A stretch of 15,171 nt of DNA from DASULK01 sp036381835 (GTDB lineage: Bacteria; Actinomycetota; Actinomycetes; Mycobacteriales; Micromonosporaceae), in the NCBI GenBank assembly GCA_036381835.1, contig DASVCA010000072.1, forward strand, positions 1 to 15,171. The letters run 5' to 3'. Shown one piece after another: positions 1 through 5,808 of this stretch. Each line of letters opens with the position of its first letter. Position 1 is the stretch's first letter. A program made the translations under genes and the position numbers. Under the pieces are notes generated by a model. It ran no database searches, was not told the DNA's origin, and worked only from the letters and a program-made list of their open reading frames with translations.

Positions 1-25
1 GGCACCGCCACCGGCCCAACGCACC

Positions 26-1066
26 TCACTTCTGGTCGTCCTGTTCGGGGTGTGCGTAGTTCAGCCGCTCCGCGGGCATCGGGAACGACACGTCGTCGCC
101 GAACGGCGAAGGCGCCGCCGGGCGGCCGAACGTCAGCTCGGTGAGCGGAAGCTTGCCTCGCTCATCGACCGGTGCCGCCTGCGGCCGGGGCACCTGGCGG
201 TGCCACTTGACCGCGCGCTTGGCCTCCGCCGCCGGCGTGTCCCCAGCGGCCGCCGGTGCGAACGCGCTCACCTCGCCGAGCGATGTGTCGCGGGTGCCGC
301 CTTCGCCGTTCATTTGGTCCCTCCGGAAGATCTTGCTACCGAGCCAGATCAGCGGGTCGTACTTGCGGTCGACCACCCGCTCCTTCATCGGAATGATGCC
401 ATTGTCCGTGATCTTGATGTGCTCGGGGCAGACCTCGGTGCAGCACTTGGTGATGTTGCAGTACCCGATGCCCTGCACCTCCTGGGCGAACTCCCGGCGG
501 TCGGTCCGGGCGTCCAGCGGGTGCATGTCCAGCTCGGCGGCGCGGATGAAGTACCGCGGTCCGGCGAAGGCCGGCTTGTTCTCCTCGTGGTCGCGCACCA
601 CGTGGCAGGTGTTCTGGCAGAGGAAACACTCGATGCACTTGCGGAACTCCTGCGACCGCTCCACATCGATCTGCTGCATCCGGTACTCGCCGGGCTGCAG
701 ATCGGGCGGCGGCGCGAACGCCGGCGTCTCCCGCGCCTTCTCGTAGTTGTACGAGACATCGGTGACCAGGTCCCGGACGACCGGGAAGGTCCGCAGCGGC
801 GTGACGGTGATCGTCTCGTCGTCCCCGAACGTCGACATCCGCGTCATGCACGCCAGCCGCGGCAGCCCGTTGATCTCCATCGAGCAGGAGCCGCACTTGC
901 CGGCCTTGCAGTTCCACCGGCAGGCCAGGTCGGGCGCCTGGGTCGCCTGCAACCGGTGGATCACGTCCAGGACGACCTCGCCTTCGTTGACCTCGACCTG
1001 GTACTCCTCCAGCGCGCCGCCGTGCTCGTCGCCCCGCCACACTTTGAAGTGACGCATCGTGCCCAT
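26..1066 (-). CDS. sdhB: Succinate dehydrogenase iron-sulfur subunit (Sdh1 type) with C-terminal extension
   Basis: This is the electron-transfer subunit of succinate:quinone oxidoreductase, passing electrons from the FAD of SdhA to the membrane anchor. The 346-aa product shows a plant-type [2Fe-2S] site (C53, C58, C61, C73, with an extra C49), a C-x2-C-x2-C-x3-C motif at C144/C147/C150/C154, and C203/C209/C213 followed by Pro. By analogy with E. coli SdhB this gives [4Fe-4S] ligands C144/C147/C150/C213 and [3Fe-4S] ligands C154/C203/C209. The start ATG directly abuts the sdhA stop codon. A second ATG three codons in (position 1057, MRHFKVW) is an equally possible start. The conserved domain ends near residue 250, close to the 248 aa of M. 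tuberculosis Rv0247c. Residues 252-346 are an Ala/Pro-rich linker followed by a more structured-looking tail. It is the last gene of the sdhC-sdhA-sdhB operon. Confidence 0.96.
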   Translation of the reverse strand: MGTMRHFKVWRGDEHGGALEEYQVEVNEGEVVLDVIHRLQATQAPDLACRWNCKAGKCGSCSMEINGLPRLACMTRMSTFGDDETITVTPLRTFPVVRDLVTDVSYNYEKARETPAFAPPPDLQPGEYRMQQIDVERSQEFRKCIECFLCQNTCHVVRDHEENKPAFAGPRYFIRAAELDMHPLDARTDRREFAQEVQGIGYCNITKCCTEVCPEHIKITDNGIIPMKERVVDRKYDPLIWLGSKIFRRDQMNGEGGTRDTSLGEVSAFAPAAAGDTPAAEAKRAVKWHRQVPRPQAAPVDERGKLPLTELTFGRPAAPSPFGDDVSFPMPAERLNYAHPEQDDQK

Positions 1067-3013
1067 CTACGCCTCACCCTTCAGAGCGGACTCGGCCGAA
1101 CCCGAGATCTTCCCGCTCGCCACGCTCGCGTCGTACTCGGCGAGTTCCTCGTCGGTCAGGTACTTCTCCAACTCCGCGCGGTCGAACAGCTGCAACAGGT
1201 CGTCGCGCATCTTCGGCAGCGGCTTGCGCTCCAGCACCACCCGGTCCCCGTCCAGGGAGCAGACCAGGTTGACCTGGCGCCATTCGGGGCGCATGGTGGG
1301 GAAGTCCTCCCGGGTGTGCCCGCCGCGCGACTCCTCCCGTTCCAGCGCGGCCATCGCCGTGCATTCCGCGACCAGCAGCATGTTGCGCAGGTCGAGGGCC
1401 AGGTGCCAGCCCGGGTTGTAGCGGCGTCCGCCCGGCGCGCTCACCTTGGCCACCCGCTCGCGCAGCTCGGCGAGCCGGGCCAGCGCCTCCTCCAGTTCCG
1501 CTCTGCGGCGGATGATGCCGACCAGGTCGCCGGTGACCGCCTGCAGGTCCTGCTGCAGCCCGTACGGGTTCTCCCCGGTGTCCCGCTGCAGCGGGGCGAG
1601 TGCGACGTCCACCGCCGCCTCCACGTCCGCGGTGTGCACCTTCGGCCGGGCACGTAGCTGGTCCACGTACGACGCGGCGTGCCCGCCGGCCCGCTTGCCG
1701 AACACCAGCAGGTCCGACAGGGAGTTGCCGCCCAGCCGATTGGAGCCGTGCATCCCGCCGGCCACCTCACCGGCGGCGAACAGCCCTTTGACCCGGCCGA
1801 TCGCGGCGGCGCTGTCCGGGTCGACCTCGATCCCGCCCATGATGTAGTGGCAGGTCGGCCCGACCTCCATCGGCTGCTTGGTGATGTCGACGTCGGCCAG
1901 CTCCTTGAACTGGTGGTACATGGACGGCAGCCGCCGTTTGATCTCCTCGGCCGGCAGCCGGCTGGCGATGTCCAGGTAGACGCCGCCGGCCGGGGTGCCG
2001 CGTCCGGCCTTCACCTCGGCGTTGATCGCCCGGGCCACCTCGTCACGGGGCAGCAGTTCGGGCGGTCGCCGGTTGTTGTCCGGGTCGGTGTACCAGCGGT
2101 CCGCCTCCTCCTCGGTCTCCGCGTACTGCTTGCGGAACACGTCGGGGACGTAGTCGAACATGAACCGTCGGCCCTCGGAGTTGCGCAGCACGCCGCCGTC
2201 CCCGCGGACCGACTCGGTGACCAGGATCCCCTTCACCGACGGCGGCCACACCATGCCGGTCGGGTGGAACTGCAGGAACTCCATGTTGATCAGGTTCGCT
2301 CCGGCGCGCAGCGCCATCGCGTGCCCGTCCCCGGTGTACTCCCAGGAGTTGGAGGTCACCTTGTAGGAGCGGCCCACGCCGCCGGTGGCGAGCACGACGG
2401 CCGGGGCCTCGAACAGGACGAACTCGCCGCTTTCCCGGTAGTAGCCGAACGCGCCGGCGACCCGGTCGCCGTCGAGCAGCAGATCGGTGATGGTGGTCTC
2501 GGCGAAGACCTTCAGCCGCGCCTCGTAGTCGCCGTACTCCTTCTTGTCCTCCTGCTGCAGGGAGACGATCTTCTGCTGCAGGGTGCGGATCAGCTCCAGG
2601 CCGGTACGGTCGCCGACGTGCGCCAGCCGGGGGTATTCGTGCCCGCCGAAGTTACGCTGCGAGATCTTCCCGTCCTTCGTACGGTCGAACAGCGCCCCGT
2701 ACGTCTCCAACTCCCAGATGCGCAGCGGTGCCTCTTTGGCGTGCAGCTCCGCCATCCGGTAGTTGTTGAGGAACTTGCCGCCGCGCATCGTGTCGCGGAA
2801 GTGGACCATCCAGTTGTCGTTGCTGTTCACGTTCCCCATGGCGGCGGCTGCGCCGCCCTCGGCCATCACCGTGTGGGCCTTGCCGAACAGCGACTTGGAG
2901 ATGATGGCGGTGCGCTTGCCGGCCAACCGGGACTCGATGGCCGCCCGCAGCCCCGCGCCGCCGGCGCCGATCACGACCACGTCGTAGTGGTGCCGTTCGA
3001 TTCGTGTTGTCAT
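1067..3013 (-). CDS. sdhA: Succinate dehydrogenase flavoprotein subunit (Sdh1 type)
   Basis: This catalytic subunit oxidises succinate to fumarate. The 648-aa product is nearly the length of M. tuberculosis Rv0248c (646 aa). Visible features are the N-terminal dinucleotide-binding motif GAGGAGLRAA (16-25); the SKSLFGKAHTVMAEGG segment, where H47 matches the histidine that covalently binds FAD in E. coli SdhA; HPTG at 250-253; TESVRGDGG, where R270 matches the catalytic acid arginine; HYIMGG at 389-394; and RLGGNSL at 426-432. The start ATG follows a GAGGA ribosome-binding site, and the gene lies 10 nt after the sdhC stop, so translation is probably coupled. There is no frameshift and all key residues are present. 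Confidence 0.97.
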   Translation of the reverse strand: MTTRIERHHYDVVVIGAGGAGLRAAIESRLAGKRTAIISKSLFGKAHTVMAEGGAAAAMGNVNSNDNWMVHFRDTMRGGKFLNNYRMAELHAKEAPLRIWELETYGALFDRTKDGKISQRNFGGHEYPRLAHVGDRTGLELIRTLQQKIVSLQQEDKKEYGDYEARLKVFAETTITDLLLDGDRVAGAFGYYRESGEFVLFEAPAVVLATGGVGRSYKVTSNSWEYTGDGHAMALRAGANLINMEFLQFHPTGMVWPPSVKGILVTESVRGDGGVLRNSEGRRFMFDYVPDVFRKQYAETEEEADRWYTDPDNNRRPPELLPRDEVARAINAEVKAGRGTPAGGVYLDIASRLPAEEIKRRLPSMYHQFKELADVDITKQPMEVGPTCHYIMGGIEVDPDSAAAIGRVKGLFAAGEVAGGMHGSNRLGGNSLSDLLVFGKRAGGHAASYVDQLRARPKVHTADVEAAVDVALAPLQRDTGENPYGLQQDLQAVTGDLVGIIRRRAELEEALARLAELRERVAKVSAPGGRRYNPGWHLALDLRNMLLVAECTAMAALEREESRGGHTREDFPTMRPEWRQVNLVCSLDGDRVVLERKPLPKMRDDLLQLFDRAELEKYLTDEELAEYDASVASGKISGSAESALKGEA

Positions 3014-3023
3014 CTTTCAGTCC

Positions 3024-3839
3024 TCAGTTGAAGATCCGCAGGTCGGTGATCCAGCCGGCGGCCACGGCCATCACGTAGGCGTCCGCGATGATCACCGAGA
3101 ACAGCGACGCCCAGGCCCACTCCTGGTGTTTGGCGTTCAGCTTCGACACCCAGGTCCAGAAGCGGTACCGGACGGGGTGCTTGGAGAAGTGCTTGAGCCG
3201 TCCGCCGATGATGTTGCGGCAGGAGTGGCAGCCGAGCGTGTAGCCCCAGATCAGCGCCACGTTGATCCAGAGGATGATGGTGCCGAGCCCGATGCCGAAG
3301 CCGCCGTCGACGCCCTTGAACGCCAGGAAGGCGTCGTAGGTGAGCACCGCGGCGACGAAGAGCGCGGCGTACCAGAAGTACCGGTGCACGTTCTGGAAGA
3401 TCAGCGGGAAGCGGGTCTCCCCGGTGTAGCGTCTGTGCCCGTCTGGTACGGCGCAGGCGGGCGGGGAGAGCCAGAACGAGCGGTAGTACGCCTTGCGGTA
3501 GTAGTAGCAGGTGAGCCGGAACCCGCCCGGCAGGATGAGTATGATCGCGGCCGGTCCGATCCACGGGGGCAGTTGCGGGAACGGCTGTCCCAGGAAGTGG
3601 CTGGAGCCGGGCACGCAGCTCTTGGACAGGCACGGGGAGTAGAACGGGGCCAGCAGGTTGACGTCACCGGCCCAGTAGTACTTGTTCATGAAGATCCGGA
3701 CCACGCCGTACACCACGAAGGCGGACAAGCCTAGGAAGGTGAGTAGCGGGGGGATCCACCACCGATCGGTCCGTAGGGTCTTCGCCCCGATCGCGGCACG
3801 CGGCCGCGGCTCGCCTGGCCTCATTGCCGTAGTCGTCAT
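3024..3839 (-). CDS. sdhC: Succinate dehydrogenase membrane anchor, Sdh1-type SdhC with Cys/His motifs
   Basis: This is the single membrane anchor and quinone-reducing subunit of an Sdh1-type complex. The 271-aa length matches M. tuberculosis Rv0249c (273 aa), and the gene sits directly upstream of sdhA and sdhB. I see about five hydrophobic helices (roughly 30-50, 93-110, 150-170, 184-203, 241-265). Between them are unusually many Cys and His residues: C70 and C75 (CLSKSC), C111, C129, H135, H152, and the cluster C204-H205-S-C207 followed by H217 and H221. The mycobacterial Sdh1 anchor is reported to hold a membrane-embedded Rieske-type [2Fe-2S] cluster, and some of these residues are candidate ligands, though which ones cannot be settled here. 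The ATG has a strong AGGAG ribosome-binding site (near 3847-3851). It is the first gene of the operon. Confidence 0.92.
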   Translation of the reverse strand: MTTTAMRPGEPRPRAAIGAKTLRTDRWWIPPLLTFLGLSAFVVYGVVRIFMNKYYWAGDVNLLAPFYSPCLSKSCVPGSSHFLGQPFPQLPPWIGPAAIILILPGGFRLTCYYYRKAYYRSFWLSPPACAVPDGHRRYTGETRFPLIFQNVHRYFWYAALFVAAVLTYDAFLAFKGVDGGFGIGLGTIILWINVALIWGYTLGCHSCRNIIGGRLKHFSKHPVRYRFWTWVSKLNAKHQEWAWASLFSVIIADAYVMAVAAGWITDLRIFN

Positions 3840-3905
3840 GTCGTCTCCTGACCGTCCGGTACGACGGGCGTCTTATGGCGCAATACCTGGCACACGTTAC
3901 GCCGC

Positions 3906-3924
3906 TCACACTCAGCATGTGTGA
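3906..3924. promoter_or_regulatory. Inverted repeat upstream of sdhC (candidate operator)
   Basis: TCACAC and GTGTGA form perfect 6-bp arms around a 7-nt spacer (TCAGCAT). The repeat lies about 67 bp upstream of the sdhC start, in the only intergenic region that can hold the operon's promoter. The dyad fits a dimeric regulator. The spacing and arm orientation do not match the Rex or CRP consensus, so I do not name a regulator. Confidence 0.35.
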
Positions 3925-3952
3925 TGGGAGTCTCTCCCGAGGTGGGACCGCG

Positions 3953-3992
3953 GCAAAGCATCACGATCGAGACGTGCGAAACATCACGAACG
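3953..3992. repeat. Tandem imperfect 17-bp direct repeat upstream of sdhC
   Basis: Two copies of a 17-nt unit sharing CATCACGA start at 3953 and 3976. They have a period of 23 bp and are identical at 14 of 17 positions. A spacing of about two helical turns would suit two protein dimers on the same DNA face. The repeat lies 114-153 bp upstream of sdhC, possibly at the border with the accessory patch. It may equally be a chance repeat. Confidence 0.3.
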
Positions 3993-4019
3993 GTGGTGGT
4001 CGCCGAAGGCATGCGGTAG

Positions 4020-4525
4020 GGGTCCGGGCCGGTCGGAGCGTTCGGCCGAGACCGTAGCCGCATGGACGGGCGCGAGCCTCGCTGCAAGGCATGCCGCAGC
4101 GCCAAGCGCGCAGCGACGTACGTCCGCAAGGGATACCCGACCAGCCGGCCCGCAAGCCGCAAGCACAAGCCCGGCTACGCCTACGGCCCGCTGATCCTGG
4201 TTGAGCGGATCGAGGGCAGCGGCGAGCCACGGGCACTCTTCGCCTGCGACTGCGGCGAGGAAGCGCCTCGGGCTACCTTTGCTGGTACGGCAACCAGGCC
4301 GAACAGTGGGCGTACAACCACGCAGACCTCAAGCAGCAGACGGAGGCCGAAGGGCGCGAGGCAGGCAGGCACTACAGCACCAATCCCGACCACTACATGC
4401 GGCTGCGCCGTAGGTGTCACTCCCGACTCGACAACGCCTACCGCCAGTTGACCGGCGACAGCCTTTCCCTGGTGGGCGCGGCCTACTGGATCATGATTCA
4501 CCAGGCCGAGGCGGTGACGGCGTGA
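4020..4525 (+). pseudogene. Frameshifted remnant of a phage/ICE-type zinc-ribbon and HNH-like protein
   Basis: The first half reads in one frame (open from 4020; first ATG at 4062) as AFGRDRSRMDGREPRCKAC, a style common in phage and integrative-element zinc-binding proteins, then YGPLILVERIEGSGEP and FACDCGEE. The expected upstream CxxC half of that zinc ribbon is missing behind an in-frame stop at 4017. Near 4260 the protein-like frame jumps to another frame: SGYLCWYGNQAEQWAYNHAD, then YSTNPDHYMRLRRRCHSRLD, ending at TGA 4523-4525. W-A-Y-N-H plus a Cys-His pair before Asp resembles HNH endonucleases with zinc knuckles, but the paired cysteines are partly replaced (RRRCH instead of CxxCH). 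The stop overlaps the GTG start of the next ORF as GTGA, which supports the second frame as once coding. The gene is probably non-functional. The two halves could be one frameshifted gene or two decayed genes. Confidence 0.6.
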
Positions 4526-4683
4526 TCCCCAGCGACGACGAACGCCAGCGCCGGGCGCAGCAAGGGCTCTGCGGCTGGTGCACCGAACCGCTGCCCGAGG
4601 ATGCCGCCCATCACCGCGAGTTCTGCGGGAACACCTGCCGGCAGCGCAACCACCGCGCGCTCAAGCGCACTGGTAAGCGATAG
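4522..4683 (+). CDS. Small zinc-ribbon protein, 53 aa, mobile-element type
   Basis: I chose the GTG at 4522 because it overlaps the previous stop as GTGA, the usual sign of coupled translation, and because the coding-like sequence begins there (MIPSDDERQRR). The product has C-G-W-C at 17-20 and C-G-N-T-C-R-Q-R-N-H-R near 35-45, that is CxxC ... CxxxC followed by a basic tail. This short zinc-ribbon pattern recurs in small proteins on actinobacterial prophages and integrative elements. A role in nucleic-acid binding is inferred. The gene ends 4 nt before a perfect hairpin, so it is the last gene of its transcript. It may be a survivor of the decayed element to which the neighbouring remnant belongs. 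Confidence 0.6.
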   Translation: MIPSDDERQRRAQQGLCGWCTEPLPEDAAHHREFCGNTCRQRNHRALKRTGKR

Positions 4684-4687
4684 AACC

Positions 4688-4737
4688 ACGCAACCGGGGA
4701 AATGGGGTGCGACTCGGACTCATTTCCCCGGTTGCGT
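4688..4737 (+). terminator. Perfect 17-bp hairpin, probable intrinsic terminator
   Basis: The arm ACGCAACCGGGGAAATG at 4688-4704 pairs without mismatch with 4721-4737 across a 16-nt loop. It begins 4 nt after the stop of the zinc-ribbon ORF. There is no U-run after the stem, which is common in high-GC actinobacteria. It could also stop transcription arriving on the minus strand from the lipoprotein gene, whose stop is 45 nt away. Confidence 0.75.
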
Positions 4738-4782
4738 CACGTCTCTTCGCCGTTGCTCGGCTGCTTGGTGCAGGAGTGCCGG

Positions 4783-5253
4783 TTAGGTGCCCTCTTGTTC
4801 TACTCGCAAGCTCCAGCGCACATCTTGCGACGCTTCCACCCGGATAGTGAGCTGTCGGGAGGACGAGAATTCGATTCGATTCCCGAAAGGCGTTATCTCA
4901 GCCTCGCTGCACTGGACAGGTAGGCGGAGATCATCATTCATGATGATCTCGAGCTTGCCTCCGATGCAGTCGGCATTAACCCATACCGCCCCCGCTTCGG
5001 CTTGTACCGTTCCGGCCGCAGCGGGTCCACTAGTAGGCGGAACTGTCAACAGCGTTGTCATGCCGGGCTGAGAACTAGGGGCCGCTGATATCTCGGGTGC
5101 GGGTAGTTCAGGAGGTGTCTTCGGTGCCGACGCGGTTGGCGTACTTCGCGCGGACGTTGCCTCCTGTTCGCTATCGTTGTGCTGCGTGCACCCGCCAGCG
5201 ACGGCCGCAACAGCGAGCGCCGCGAAGGCAGCGAGGTATCCGCGAGGTTTCAC
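4783..5253 (-). CDS. Putative lipoprotein of unknown function
   Basis: The 156-aa product begins with a classical lipoprotein signal: two positive charges, a hydrophobic stretch and the lipobox VAGGC with C22 as the lipidation site. Residues 25-85 are a Ser/Thr/Pro/Ala-rich linker. The C-terminal part (about 86-156) alternates hydrophobic residues as in a beta-sandwich and carries two cysteines (C96, C115) that could form a disulfide outside the membrane. I do not recognise the family. The start is GTG at 5253 with only a weak ribosome-binding site. A seven-codon ORF starting ATGACT ends in the overlapping GTGA, which could aid initiation. Codon choice has more A/T than the sdh and dap genes, suggesting acquired DNA. 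It lies on the same strand as, and 83 nt downstream of, the truncated secreted-peptide gene. Confidence 0.7.
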   Translation of the reverse strand: MKPRGYLAAFAALAVAAVAGGCTQHNDSEQEATSARSTPTASAPKTPPELPAPEISAAPSSQPGMTTLLTVPPTSGPAAAGTVQAEAGAVWVNADCIGGKLEIIMNDDLRLPVQCSEAEITPFGNRIEFSSSRQLTIRVEASQDVRWSLRVEQEGT

Positions 5254-5336
5254 GTCACATCCATTTCAGTCATGGAGGAAGGTCCGCCCGGGAAGGCGTC
5301 GCCGGTCCTCTGCTGAAGATCGGCGCGCTCCGGAGC

Positions 5337-5531
5337 TTATCCGCCCCACACGTTCCAACCCACGTGGGCCGGCAGGTAGCTAGTGACCCAAGCCGACTGA
5401 CTGCTACAGGAGGGGTAAAGAATTCCGTAGTTGCCGTAAACCTTCTGCCGCCAGACACCATAGTCGCCGTAGACGGTTGTCTTGGGGCGCGCGGTGACGC
5501 CACCAAGAAGAAGAACAACCCCTGGGACCTC
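5337..5531 (-). pseudogene. 5'-truncated gene for a small secreted YG-repeat peptide
   Basis: A 64-codon open frame runs to the TAA at 5337-5339 but has no ATG, GTG or TTG before the upstream in-frame TAG at 5532. It starts inside what looks like the hydrophobic end of a signal peptide (GVVLLLGGVTA), followed by a mature part with an internal repeat, VYGDYGVWRQK then VYGNYGILYPS (11-residue period). It ends in an aromatic-rich segment, HVGWNVWGG. This reads much more protein-like than the overlapping frames. The family is not recognised. The aromatic/Gly-rich, single-Cys mature peptide recalls small secreted peptides or bacteriocins, but that is only a resemblance. The missing start coincides with the edge of the binding-protein remnant on the other strand, so a deletion joint near 5520-5535 is likely. 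Confidence 0.5.
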
Positions 5532-5535
5532 CTAC

Positions 5536-5766
5536 ATGAACCACGACGCCATCAACGCCGAGTTCGACCGGATCCTCGCCCTGGACCCGGCCGAGCAGGC
5601 CGAGGAATGGTCGAAGATCGACGAGCGGATCATGCGCGAGGTCGCCCCCGTCGTGCCGCTCTACGTCGACGTGCAGTACATGCTGCACGGCTCGAAACTC
5701 GGCGGCGTCTTCATCGAGAGCATCTTCGGCTGGCCCAGCTTCGTCCGGACCTACGTCAAACAGTAA
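5536..5766 (+). pseudogene. 3' fragment of an oligopeptide/solute-binding protein (SBP family 5)
   Basis: The 76 residues from ATG 5536 match the extreme C-terminus of family 5 extracellular solute-binding proteins (DppA/OppA type): a helix like NAEFDRILALDPAEQ, a segment IMREVAPVVPLYVDVQYML, then HGSKLGGV and an aromatic end before the stop. Complete members are around 500 aa, so most of the gene is missing. No signal peptide or ribosome-binding site precedes the ATG. Family resemblance may extend a few codons further upstream (PGTSY), placing the break around 5515-5530. No permease or ATPase genes follow, so this is a stranded remnant. Confidence 0.7.
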
Positions 5767-5808
5767 CGACGAACGCCGATCGGACCTGCCCCGCCGCCGG
5801 CCGGACCC

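Noticed and set aside
50..1657. Long plus-strand open frame opposite sdhB and sdhA
   Set aside because: It is rich in Arg, Leu and Ala with no motifs and is antisense to two clearly conserved genes. It is a shadow of GC-rich coding.
3906..3924. Rex or CRP binding site
   Set aside because: The arms are TCACAC...GTGTGA with a 7-nt spacer, opposite in orientation to TGTGA-N6-TCACA, so I did not name a regulator.
4240..4290. Programmed frameshift in the HNH-like gene
   Set aside because: No slippery heptamer or downstream pseudoknot is evident, and zinc-binding residues are also missing. Decay is the simpler explanation.
5337..5531. Lactococcin 972-type bacteriocin
   Set aside because: The size and aromatic-rich C-terminus are similar, but I cannot align the characteristic residues, so no family was assigned.
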